12,000 nucleotides of DNA from Zancudomyces culisetae (GCA_001969505.1 LSSK01000733.1:1-12000), one strand, 5' to 3'. Shown: positions 1 through 8,576, counted from the first letter of the stretch. Notes: generated by a model from the sequence alone, not told the origin. A program made the numbers and translations.

Positions 1-44
1 CATTATATTTTTTTCTTATTTTCCAAAATCGAAGGTTTGAGGAG

Positions 45-80
45 AAAGAAAAAGAAAAAGAAAAAGAAAAAGAAAAAGAG
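45..80. repeat. (AAAAAG)n microsatellite
   Basis: About six AAAAAG units. Read on the other strand it is a pyrimidine tract just before an ATG at 1-3, so it could belong to the promoter or leader of a gene running off the left edge; nothing downstream can be seen to test this. Confidence 0.8.
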
Positions 81-576
81 AAAGATTGGAAAGAAAAGGA
101 AACACCTTTTTATTATTATCCATGATGGGTATATTATGTGAATACTACATAAAACTGAAAAAGAACCAATCCTACACAAAATGTTTTTAATCAAATTCCC
201 CTCTGTCCCTCTAGAGGCTTCATACCCACCAGGAGTTGGTCCAACGAGGGTTTTTCTGCCATGAGTTGATTTAATATTTTTTATCCTATATAGACAGACG
301 CCATCCAAAAATCATGCTGTTTTCAGCTTGACCAAGGATAGTACTTTAGCTTTTTTCTTTTTACCCTTATTATTTCTGGAATGAATTTTTATCAAGATGC
401 TATCCTAACATTCATCCATCATGTACAACTCAGAAAAATATGTTCAATCATTTCCTACTATGAAAAATTACTAAATATCGATTAAAGGTGCATAAAGTAC
501 TCTCGCTTTAAATTATCACTTTTGTATCGAAAAGATATATGTTAAAACAATTCATATACGCCAACCCTCTAGATGC
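81..576. other. Left-edge intergenic region with one GC-richer islet
   Basis: No convincing gene is present. An islet at about 196-262 is GC-richer and open on both strands. On the minus strand, ATG 260-262 starts MAEKPSLDQLLVGMKPLEG and stops after 23 residues, with a donor-like GGTATGAAG inside it and TATATAGG about 22 bases upstream. It could be a first exon of a gene running left, but no acceptor can be confirmed. Confidence 0.3.
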
Positions 577-1320
577 TTAATTTCCACTGTCCATATTCTT
601 GCAAATATTTATCAATTCGTGCTCATTTAGTTCGTTTGCAACCTCCATGATTGATTCAATATGCTCACTAGTATCAGTACCATAATTTATCACCAGCTTG
701 ATCATTTTTGCATTTTCCAATTCGATTGCCTCCTTCAATCCATAATTATTTTTTAATACCAAATTCGGAATTTTTTCCAGCAAGAGTTTCAACATTTCCA
801 GATTACTGTTTTTACAAGCCTCAATCACACCACTTTTGTACCCTTTTTGTATTTTTGCCCCCTTTTCAATCAACAGTTCAAGAATTTCCAGATTGTTACT
901 CTTGCAGGCATAAAATATACAATCATATCTGTCGTTTTCAAGCGTGACTGTATGTTTCAAAAGCAACCTAACCACCTCTACATAGTTTTCTCGAATAGAG
1001 TCTTGAAGTAAGTAGGAAGCACCATCAATCTCAGGACAATAATTCAATATTAACTGCAATTTTTCAACGCCGTTTAGATTTAAATACTTTGTAAGCTCAC
1101 TTGAATATTTACCAATTTTTGCTCCGTATTGTAATAATAATCTGACAATTTCAGTGTTTTTTACTTGGAGTGCTACATTTATAATCCTGGAGTCATCCTT
1201 AGGGCTTAAACCATTCTTCAAAAGCGCCTTCACCACATCAATATTTTCCAATTGCACAGCATATTTCAGTATTTTAGATGCAATGTTGGAATCAAAATTG
1301 TAAGAGAGCAGCAGTTTCAA
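577..1320 (-). pseudogene. Segment 4: C-terminal ankyrin repeats after the TAA
   Basis: This is about 247 codons in the same phase as segment 3. The apparent start is TTG, not ATG. It holds about eight repeats, including the best in the gene: CIFYACKSNNLEILELLIEK, GVIEACKNSNLEMLKLLLEK and IINVALQVKNTEIVRLLLQY. Its first codons (ILKLLLSYNFDSN) are the second half of the repeat whose first half (GVIAAVILANI) ends segment 3. It finishes at TAA 577-579, the natural end of the gene as far as I can tell. No AATAAA was noticed in the 240 bases downstream. Confidence 0.65.
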
Positions 1321-1323
1321 TAT

Positions 1324-2169
1324 TTAAATATTGGCTAATATAACTGCTGCTATTACTCCATCCAACAGATCGATATTCTTGATATGCTCACCCCTTTCAA
1401 GTAAGGTTTTAGTAATCTTATATTCTTCGACGCACTCAGCGTTTTCATCATCCAACCAAGAAACATCCTTTAGCTCTCCATCCTTTGTATTCGTGTTTTC
1501 TCTCATTTCCAATACCCCCAAACCATCATAATATTCAAGAATCATTTTTACCAGCCCAATATCACCAACCACGCATACACGTTCTAATTGGTATCTACAA
1601 TTATCCCCAACCACAGCGTTATTGTTCAAAAGATATTTCAATGTTCTTTTGAAGCCCAATCTACATGCAATCCTTACTCCATTATATTCTGGATCGCTCA
1701 ACTCAACTCTATTTTCTACCAGCAGTTTAACCATATCAAAATTACCCAGTAAACATGCCATGTTAATACACTCATATTCTGGATTCATGGGTACCACACC
1801 TCCATTTTTTATCCAGTGTTGTAACACCTCGATGCTATTTGATTTACATACATCTTCAAACCCATCCGACCCTCCTTTTAGTTTTGCACCTTTACTGATA
1901 AAGTAATTAATCCAATCAATGTTACCTGATTTATATGCTGTTCTCAAGATTAAATTATCATGCGAATTGACACTCATTTCATGCTCTATTAACAGTTTCA
2001 ACATTTTAAAGTTTCGGTCCATCAATTCTGACTTTTCTAGCTCATAATGCTCATCGTTTAATAGTTCTACATCTTTCTCGTTTTCTAACTCGTTGGTTTC
2101 ACAGTGTTCAGTGTTGTTGAATGTTATTTCTGAGTCGTTTTCAACAATATATTCAATAATTTCAACCAC
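1324..2169 (-). pseudogene. Segment 3: central ankyrin repeats between the frameshift and the TAA
   Basis: The phase is already open from the A10 run near 2258, so the coding content starts about 90 bases earlier than the GTG at 2167-2169. There is no ATG start here. About eight repeats are visible, for example ILRTAYKSGNIDWINYFISK, CINMACLLGNFDMVKLLVEN and GVRIACRLGFKRTLKYLLNN. An acidic, Asn/Glu-rich linker (about residues 10-50) and a second acidic insert (about 225-250) interrupt the array. The frame ends at TAA 1324-1326 in the middle of a repeat. Confidence 0.65.
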
Positions 2170-2200
2170 TTTATCGTAGCAAGCTCTTTTACTTCGGTTG

Positions 2201-3082
2201 TTACAAGAAGAATGTAAAAGAGTTGCAAAATATGATGCACATACATTGGTGATGTCCTTTTTTTTTTGAGTTTGTACTTGTCATTATTTTCTCATATAAA
2301 TCCATATATTCATAAAAATCATCAAGCTCGGCATTATCAATATATGCATCATATTTTTGATAAAGTCCAATAAGACACATTATTGTTTTACTAAATTTCA
2401 GTCTCGTTCCAAATTTGAGTTTGTCTCCTAAAGTTTTACACTTAACCTTAAGCTTATCTTCTGAAAACATCAACAATCGTTCTGCTATTTCATAATTTTT
2501 AACACTACTCGACTTTTCAATACCATGCTGAATATTTGGCTCAACAGAAGCACCATTTTCCAATAGCAATTGTAACACATTGATATCCTTTTTTTTGACG
2601 GCAATTAATATTCCTTCAAAATGAGTTAATTTTAAATCCACTCCAGATTCAATAAGTAGTTTTACAATTCTGATATCTCCACTTTCCACTGCCTCCTCTA
2701 GACAGGAAGTACTCACCATATTAGAGTATTTACTGATAATTTCTTGTGCCAGTTCGTATTCATACTCTTTTATAGCGGTTTTCAACGCATTTTTGTCTAA
2801 ATCTCCGTTAAATTTATCACAATTGTCCAATAGTAGTCGTATGAGTTCGATATTATGATTATTATATGCCATTTTAGTTATTTTACTTATATTTTCCGAG
2901 TTTGATTCCACTTTGAAAAAATATTCTTTAACTAGTTTCTCCCTTTCATGGTGTATAGCTACATCGAACAATATTTGTTGGTACTTTACATCGGGATAGT
3001 TCACTTCAAGGTATTCTATCAATTCTTTCTTATCTTCTTCAGTAGAATAGTATGCACACAGTGTATAGCTCAACAAATCCAA
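2201..3082 (-). pseudogene. Segment 2: ankyrin repeats upstream of the frameshift
   Basis: This frame has no ATG of its own at the left-hand end. The phase runs straight from segment 1 through TGA and seven codons. It carries about six ankyrin repeats, the clearest being CLEEAVESGDIRIVKLLIE and GILIAVKKKDINVLQLLLEN. After residue ~265 the sequence degenerates into a non-ankyrin tail (GHHQCMCIIFC and onward) that begins exactly at the A10 run. Removing one A instead gives KKKDITNVCASYF and runs on into segment 3, so the tail to 2201 is an out-of-frame artefact. Confidence 0.65.
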
Positions 3083-3103
3083 TCTATTTATATATTCATA
3101 TTC

Positions 3104-3973
3104 TCAAACAAACGCACTTAATTCATAGTCTATAGGCATACCACGTGTGTCTACTACCGATTGCAACACCTCAAAAGGAATATTTGTGTCTCTTTCTATA
3201 TCTAAGATCCTTTTTAAAAAATCAAGGCTGTTCAATCTGCAGCATTCACGTGCAGCCATCAATATACAAAATGCCATATATTTGTTATCTATGCATCTAA
3301 TATTTCTTCCAACAGAGCTACACACCTCAGGATGAAACTCAAACTCAGTATTGCAGATATCTATTAGCATTTCGATGTCGCGTTTCCCAGAGATATTGCA
3401 GTCCATTATGCATATAAGATTCGCTGAGACCTCACCTACCCTCAACAACGGCCTGAAATAAAGAGAGTGAGAAATCTTGATATCTATTAGGTCCTTTTCT
3501 GATTCACTGTTTTCCAAAAATAAACTTCCAATATCAACATCTAGGTATTCACCCTCGTTCATAAATAAAGTACCCTTATATACAACTGCCGAAGTGTTTC
3601 TATCAATCACCACATACATCTTTAGCAGTTTTTTTAGCACATTCCTCCACTTGTACTTGAATGCCATATTTAGAGCTGTTTCGTAGTCCAAACTCTTGAT
3701 TTTTCTCAGAACCAATGTCCCGGCCGTTTCATTTATATTTATTCTCGTGTATTTCTCAAATATTGTACTTAAATTTGACTCCAAATTATCCTTTGTGTCA
3801 GATAAAGCATATAAAAGTATGTACTTGCTAATAGTGTCTACTTGTTGTGAGGCGTAGTGCATATTTTTGTTTACTAGCGATAGTCGAGGGTTCTGGACAA
3901 GAACAAATATGGTTGACAGGATACTTGCCGGAAGTTTGTTGAAAAGACTGTTGTCGTTGTTTTTGGAGTTCAT
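3104..3973 (-). pseudogene. Segment 1: F-box N-terminus of the broken ankyrin gene
   Basis: This segment has 289 codons and starts at the only good ATG (3971-3973), which follows a purine-rich leader (AAGGGAAGGAGGGGGATAGGG). Residues 14-45 look like an F-box: LP at 14-15, a hydrophobic helix, NPRLSLVNK, then a Ser/Gln-rich turn. After about residue 90 come weak ankyrin-like helices (ALNMAFKYKWRNVLKKLL; FCILMAARECCRLNSLDFLK) but few canonical repeats. It ends at TGA 3104-3106. The same phase continues through EYEYINR into the next segment, so the stop is internal to the ancestral gene and not its natural end. Taken alone, a short F-box protein could still be made from it. Confidence 0.65.
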
Positions 3974-4087
3974 TGTGTCGTAAGTTTTAATATCCCTATC
4001 CCCCTCCTTCCCTTCAGCTTGTTTTCTTATTAGTATGTTAAAGTAATCCGGTCAAAATAAACAGAGTGAAATAGATGAATTGTGTTG

Positions 4088-4095
4088 GTTTTATA
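4088..4095 (-). promoter_or_regulatory. TATA box for the F-box/ankyrin gene
   Basis: TATAAAAC on the minus strand lies about 115 bases upstream of the ATG at 3973. Its spacing resembles that of the TATA-like element of the 7995-8576 gene. It suggests the promoter is still intact although the gene is broken. Confidence 0.4.
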
Positions 4096-4400
4096 CAATT
4101 TTCCTGCTTTTTTTTGATCTACCTATTTTATTTTTAGGATTTGGTTTATCTAGTCATTTGCTGTGTGATTTGGAAAAATCAATAAAAAAATGTCAAATTA
4201 TTGGATAAGTTCAAGATGATTTGCTATTAATCAAAAAAGTCTCACCAAATTGACAGCTGAAAGTCATTCCAACTCCCCTAATCTTTAACCAAACACAAAC
4301 TGGTCAATCCATCTCGGTTATTTTTGTCGGGGTGTTTATTGATGGTGGTGATGTGTTGAAAGTATATTTTAAAGTATTGAATATTTACGAAAGTGAAGAG

Positions 4401-4527
4401 TGTAGCTCTTAGGGAACACAAATTACAGATATATTTGATTATACCAACTGTATTTTAGAGAAATTCAAATAAATTATCACTGACAAAATAACAGTATTAA
4501 AACACTCTGTTCCCTAAAGAGATACAT
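4401..4527. repeat. Short foldback / MITE-like inverted repeat
   Basis: The left arm TGTAGCTCTTAGGGAACA (4401-4418) and the right arm TGTTCCCTAAAGAGATACAT (4508-4527) are inverted copies with one gap and few mismatches. They enclose about 90 bases of AT-rich DNA with no reading frame. The size and structure fit a miniature inverted-repeat element or a foldback. I see no clear target-site duplication beside the arms, so transposon origin is inference. Confidence 0.4.
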
Positions 4528-5074
4528 AATTATGTGATATTCATAGGTGACCTCAGTTCCGGGGTATTTTATTGCCTAGTAAGCGTTGATATATGTGGAA
4601 ATGTAAAAAAAATGTGATTTACACTGTTTATTCAAGATAAAACAGTTCTATAACAAAAAAGGACGGAAAAAATAATTGTCAAAAGAATAATAAAGCCTTA
4701 TTTTCTAGTTACAATACTTTATTTTTATATATACTATATCCATATTTGTTAGACTTTTTAAGGAGATTGAAACTCTCTATATATGAAACGGTAGAGGGGA
4801 AAACCAGAAAGAAGGACAACAGTATTGTTTTTATTCTAAAGTCAGTAAAGCTTAATTTTTAAAAACTAAATATATATATAAATACTGAAGGTATACACAG
4901 GATTTGGAGCACGCTAATACTTACCCAAAAAGAGGATTGTTAGCGGGGCTTGCCAAATTTCTTAGTCGTTAAATCTGTAGTCAACATCTAGTTTTTTTTT
5001 ACAAATTAAAACACTTCAGGATAAAAATTTCTACTAAATAAAAGAATACCTATAAACACTCAAGTCCACAAAAC

Positions 5075-5082
5075 TATAAAAG
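5075..5082 (+). promoter_or_regulatory. Consensus TATA box
   Basis: TATAAAAG is a full match to the eukaryotic TATA consensus. It stands 36 bases before the ATG of the small reading frame at 5118, which would give a very short leader. Confidence 0.4.
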
Positions 5083-5117
5083 AAGCAAACGAATTCGACC
5101 TTTGGTAATTAGCCGAG

Positions 5118-5294
5118 ATGCAGCACAATAGTCCAACCAAAGGGAAAACCAACAGTGCAACAAATATGCAAACTTATAGTCTTGCCTGTTTTCTATTACT
5201 CTTCTACTGGTGTGTAGTGGAACTTTTTATTAATAATTTGTTTTTTTTATCTTGGTTAAGTTTATTTAATAAGATATATTCGTTTAATCCTTAA
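5118..5294 (+). CDS. Candidate 58-residue membrane microprotein
   Basis: The frame is ATG 5118 to TAA 5292-5294. The first ~18 residues are polar (QHNSPTKGKTNSATN). Two adjoining hydrophobic stretches follow, about residues 21-36 (SLACFLLLFYWCVVEL) and 39-50 (NNLFFLSWLSLF), and then a short polar tail. This would suit a small membrane protein, or a signal-anchor with a hairpin. A consensus TATA box 36 bases upstream and a G at position -3 of the ATG favour real expression. No AATAAA was seen close downstream, and hydrophobic codons arise easily in T-rich DNA, so chance is the main alternative. I do not recognise the family. Confidence 0.3.
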   Translation: MQHNSPTKGKTNSATNMQTYSLACFLLLFYWCVVELFINNLFFLSWLSLFNKIYSFNP

Positions 5295-5371
5295 ATATGT
5301 CTGTACTTAATAATATAGTTGAAAATATATATAAAAGAAAAAATATGATGTCCCTTCCTCTTGGGTCCTCT

Positions 5372-5431
5372 ACCATCCTAATTTGCAAAACCTACATCCG
5401 AACTTTTGTATAAAAATCAAGTTAGGATGGT
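5372..5431. repeat. Inverted repeat / possible hairpin
   Basis: ACCATCCTAA (5372-5381) and TTAGGATGGT (5422-5431) are perfect 10-base inverted copies around a 40-base loop. They lie just downstream (minus sense) of the 5482-5868 gene, so they could fold in its 3' untranslated region. No function is evident. Confidence 0.35.
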
Positions 5432-5481
5432 CAGATAAGGAACTTCACTAAACTAAGGAATATTCGGCGAATGTGTAAAAA

Positions 5482-5868
5482 TCACACATTCATACTGCCT
5501 TCTTTATCCAGTTTTTGTCCATTGGGATCGAAATCATCCAATAGATTCTTTTCCAGAGCTCCTGTTCCATTATCGTTTCCTTTATACTTTAAGTTTATTT
5601 CTAAGAGTTTTAATTTCAATTCTGTTTTTTGTAATTCCAATTGTATTAAACACTTTTGGTATTCGAAATACAGATACATACCCAACACAATTAGTGGAGG
5701 TAATTCTAAAACTAAAAAGGAATTGAAGAAATCTAAACTCATCGTTTTGAATAAAAAACCTAAAATATTGATTGTCTCAGGTTTTAAGAAAAGCACTAAT
5801 AAAGTGATGTTCATTAGCCACATTATCGCAGTTGATGATGACCTTTTTATATTTGAACTGGTTGTCAT
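5482..5868 (-). CDS. Hypothetical small membrane protein with C-terminal helical tail
   Basis: 128 codons, ATG 5866-5868 to TGA 5482-5484. Visible features are a Ser/Thr-rich start, two hydrophobic segments (about residues 16-42, WLMNITLLVLFLKP then INILGFLF, and about 50-68, FLVLELPPLIVLGMYLYF), then a long amphipathic helix of coiled-coil character (LIQLELQKTELKLKLLEINL, about 74-93). The tail is acidic and polar. This suggests a two-pass membrane protein with a cytosolic or matrix-side helix; the family is not recognised. The start is uncertain. The phase is open about 14 codons upstream of this ATG. A TATAAAAAG near 5842-5850 lies inside the frame and could instead drive a protein starting at the Met of MWLMN (5821-5823). 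A 46-base GTATGC...TAG interval upstream could be an intron linking to ATG 5987-5989. Confidence 0.5.
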   Translation of the reverse strand: MTTSSNIKRSSSTAIMWLMNITLLVLFLKPETINILGFLFKTMSLDFFNSFLVLELPPLIVLGMYLYFEYQKCLIQLELQKTELKLKLLEINLKYKGNDNGTGALEKNLLDDFDPNGQKLDKEGSMNV

Positions 5869-5989
5869 ATTCAGTACCGGTGTAGTCTTTATTTTGGTTG
5901 TAGATATATTCTATAGTTGTATACTTCTGTATAATAAGATGACCTGAAAGGCATACAGAATTCAATAATTTTAAAAATGGATAGAGCAT

Positions 5990-7398
5990 TTATTCAATAT
6001 CAATAAATATTTCAATGGACTCTTTGTGAATTGAATGAGGAAATGTATTGCATCTAATAGAAAAAAAGATGAAATATGCTTTTGAAATGTGATATTCCAA
6101 AGGCAGTATAGTTATTTACATCGATTTTACCGTAGTATTACGAATGCAGTATGAGTTTAGTATTAGTAAATTACTCATCAAAGAAAGTTTCACTTTTTTC
6201 GTTAGTGTTCAAAGGAATGGAAAATAAAACTTGATAGTTGAATATTTTTTAACCAGCTGACTTACATTTGGTAAACCATTATTCAGGTTGGTGTAATTTA
6301 GTACTGGGTTGCCAAGTACTACCATCAATTTTTTATTTTTTGAAAGAAATTAATAAATGTCATTGAGTACAGTTTTAAATTGGTATCATGACTTGAGTTT
6401 GTTAAGTTAAAAGGCACAATTAGTTGTAAAAATCAACGGCATTATGGATGTTGAACTATATAACAAATAAACCAAATAATGCTATGAGTTGAATTTCATT
6501 GTAAATACAAGACCTAGAGCAGACTCCATGAATATAAAGGATGACGGTATCTATCACCACTATGCATTTCATTTTTATTCAACTTTTCAAATCTTTTTTT
6601 TTCGTGGCAATGCAAAAGTTTCGAAACTCCTAATAGTTCATATTCAACCTTCTGATTATTTCCTAATCAAATGCAAATATTTCATCACAACCACTAGATA
6701 TATTATAGTGCAGTTACACATACATTAAAAAGTATTTCATTAAACGCAAATCCAAAAAAAAACAAAGAAATAAATAAAGGTAGTATACACAATAGAATCA
6801 AATAAGCTCTGAACAGAAAGTTGAAAAGTAGAACGTGTTGCGTGTTCTGGGTATATGACCTAGTAAATTCAATTACTTGGGAAAGACAGAGTATTTAAAG
6901 AAAATAACTAAAAATATCAATTAATGAAATTCATTTTAACTATTATTTAACAATCAAAAATATGAATTAAATTTCTGATCACAAAATACGGAAATATTAT
7001 GATCGAATATCTAAGAGAAAAATTACAAAATGTAATAATACCATAAAATGAATTTAATAATATTAGTATATATCAATTATCATAAGAGTAAAAAAACGAG
7101 TATGGAAAATGCAACCAAATATGGATGAAGAAATAGAGTTAGCGATTAACCAAATTAAGCAGTATAAGAAATAGGCATATATTTAACATTAATAAATATT
7201 ATTATATAGCTAAGGTAACTCAATTGGAGTTTCTTTAGCTCTTTTAGTAGTTTAAAACATAATAGAGACATCAGGAATTATAGACACTGATCAAGAAGTT
7301 TTTTTAGTACAAGTTTATTTAAACGTCAAATCATAATAATTGTGCTTCGGCTAAAAGTTTAAAGTAGTAAATAGTAAATAGTAAAATTTTAAAATTAA
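5990..7398. other. Gene-poor AT-rich region
   Basis: I find no convincing gene here. The longest stretch, 6489-6728 plus, begins with TTG and has no supporting pattern. A 21-codon frame at 7109-7174 (plus) has an acidic helix-like composition (MDEEIELAINQIKQYKK) loosely like the first helix of Psq/CENP-B-type DNA-binding domains. It stops at once, so it may be a transposase crumb or chance. No tRNA- or rRNA-like sequence was seen. Confidence 0.45.
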
Positions 7399-7695
7399 TA
7401 AAATCTCATGTCAGGTCTCATGCAGCAACTACGTGCAGCCATCATCCAACAGTTCAAGGATTAGGGTCGTTACTCTCCGAACAGCGACTGTTCCGGAGCC
7501 ACTTTTATGGAGTTGGATCGTACCGAGTCACATCATACATTTGCTTTTGTCCAGGAGCATGTGCAACAACAGTTCCTTAGCATGAGAAACCCGACTAAGG
7601 AACGTGGTCCGCCCGGTCTCATCCGACAATCTTTTTCAAGCATTGTTCAAGCTAGTCTTTGTAAGCAGCTTCACTTGTCGAGACCATTGAAATGA
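7399..7695 (+). pseudogene. GC-richer coding remnant with an internal stop
   Basis: This block is clearly richer in GC than its flanks. The same phase is open from about 7399 to TGA 7693-7695, apart from one TAG at 7462-7464 (about 95 sense codons). Segments are MSGLMQQLRAAIIQQFKD before the stop and, after it, MELDRTESHHTFAFVQEHV starting at ATG 7507 and ending at SRPLK. Composition is protein-like (amphipathic, Gln/Leu-rich, no low complexity). It looks like a fragment of a transferred or duplicated exon, or of a degraded mobile element. I do not recognise it. If the TAG is ignored as a start constraint, a 62-residue protein from 7507 is the minimal alternative. Confidence 0.4.
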
Positions 7696-7884
7696 AAGAA
7701 TACTACAATTCACACAAACATAAGGTTAGTAAGACGAATCTGTATTTAAACTGTCGGAGATTCTGTACCGCTATAAGCAAAGAGAGGGTATAATGCATGT
7801 ATCTATAGTTTTAAAGTATGAGTTGACCAAAATAACACATTCCTTTCATTTTGTAAAGGACAAAGGGAACAGAGTAGATGACAC

Positions 7885-7890
7885 TTTATT
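7885..7890 (-). terminator. Poly(A) signal for the 7995-8576 gene
   Basis: AATAAA on the minus strand, about 105 bases after the TAG at 7995-7997. Confidence 0.35.
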
Positions 7891-7994
7891 AATATAACCA
7901 AACCAAAAGCTAAAAACCAATAAAGAAAAAAAGGAATGCGATGATCCTATTGAATAGAATCAGTTATTGACTATCAAATAGCTAGTAAGTATGA

Positions 7995-8576
7995 CTAAAT
8001 TGGAACATAGTCTGTAATACGAGTAGCAGTAAATGGGACAAATCCATTGCAGACATATATTCTCTTATCTGTGATAGCCTTTGAGTTGCATCTCTTTATA
8101 TAAACACTTACATATTTTAGCGATGCTGGATGATCAAAAAGGGAATTTGCTCTAATATCGACAATATCACCAAATTTATCTTTTAGTGCCTCAGCTATAG
8201 GCTTTATATGACCACAATCCTTAAAATGCTTTACTTTAATATTTATTTGAAAAAGACTATACAAGGTGGATGCATGCAACTTCTGATATCCATCTTTATC
8301 CTCTGGGTCTAATTCTTCACTCAAGTATTTTATTTTATCCTTGTCATTAAAAAAATATACGCGATACTCTTTGGGATCAATGTATTTGAGTAGGTAATTG
8401 TAATTACTGAGAGATTCATTAACTTTATTAGTAAATCTAAAGCTATTTCTGAGAGCTCTGACTTGCACAAACTGAAAGTTTTCGAAGGGAAGCTTGAAGA
8501 TATTGTTAAGCGGCTCCTTGATTGAAATGTCACATAATCCACGATTCTTTAAAAAATTTAAAATTGCTGAACTCAT
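7995..8576 (-). CDS. Unrecognised protein with two ferredoxin/RRM-like halves (paralogue A)
   Basis: 193 codons from the ATG at 8574-8576 to TAG 7995-7997. The phase is open to an earlier ATG at 8699, but a TATA-like TATAAAAA and a T/C-rich tract lie inside that extension, so the extra 41 residues (a false hydrophobic leader) are probably promoter and leader. The chosen start also matches the paralogue: SIK falls 18-20 residues in here and 17-19 there. Predicted strands and helices repeat twice: FQFVQVRA / NKVNESLSNY / YRVYFFN / KIKYLSEEL, then QINIKVKHF / IKPIAEALKDKFG / DIVDIRAN / YVSVYIKR. This is the beta-alpha-beta-beta-alpha-beta pattern of RRM and ferredoxin-like folds, without canonical RNP aromatics. 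The C-terminus ends TDYVPI. A nucleic-acid-binding role is inference only. Confidence 0.6.
   Translation of the reverse strand: MSSAILNFLKNRGLCDISIKEPLNNIFKLPFENFQFVQVRALRNSFRFTNKVNESLSNYNYLLKYIDPKEYRVYFFNDKDKIKYLSEELDPEDKDGYQKLHASTLYSLFQINIKVKHFKDCGHIKPIAEALKDKFGDIVDIRANSLFDHPASLKYVSVYIKRCNSKAITDKRIYVCNGFVPFTATRITDYVPI

Larger units (their letters stand above)
577..3973 (-). pseudogene. F-box plus ankyrin-repeat protein, one gene broken by two stops and one frameshift
   Basis: Four consecutive minus-strand open frames form one gene. The 3104-3973 and 2201-3082 frames share the same phase and are separated by a single TGA (3104-3106) and seven further codons. The 2201-3082 frame joins the next through a one-base shift at a ten-base A run (T run 2258-2267 on the plus strand). 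The last two frames share phase and are separated by one TAA (1324-1326). The joined length is about 1,131 residues. The N-terminus (about residues 14-45) is F-box-like (LPASILSTIFVLV then NPRLSLVNK), and most of the rest is about 20-25 degenerate ankyrin repeats. In this family the F-box would dock to Skp1 of an SCF ubiquitin ligase and the ankyrins would bind a substrate; that role is inferred. Long open stretches between lesions suggest recent inactivation. Sequencing error or recoding are alternatives. Confidence 0.8.
3974..5074. other. Gene-poor AT-rich intergenic region
   Basis: Apart from the TATA box near 4090 and the inverted repeat at 4401-4527, I see no coding pattern, RNA gene or transposon. 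Homopolymer A/T runs and TATATA tracts (about 4870-4880) are common. A donor-like GTAAGT occurs on the minus strand near 4920, but no open exon with a sensible phase adjoins it. Confidence 0.5.

Noticed and set aside
3-308. Minus-strand 101-codon frame with a poly-Phe stretch
   Set aside because: Much of it is the translation of the (AAAAAG)n microsatellite; there is no domain pattern and it ends at the window edge.
577-3973. Stop-codon reassignment as the explanation for the internal TGA and TAA
   Set aside because: TAA, TAG and TGA all serve as natural ends of other genes in the window, and a frameshift is also present, so a variant code does not explain the breaks.
5471-5947. Plus-strand 158-codon frame
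   Set aside because: It is antisense to the 128-residue membrane protein, which has the more coherent helix and membrane pattern; its product is Lys/Ser/Phe-rich with no structure.
6489-6728. Plus-strand 79-codon frame
   Set aside because: It starts with TTG, has no good ATG context or domain, and is typical of chance openness in AT-rich DNA.
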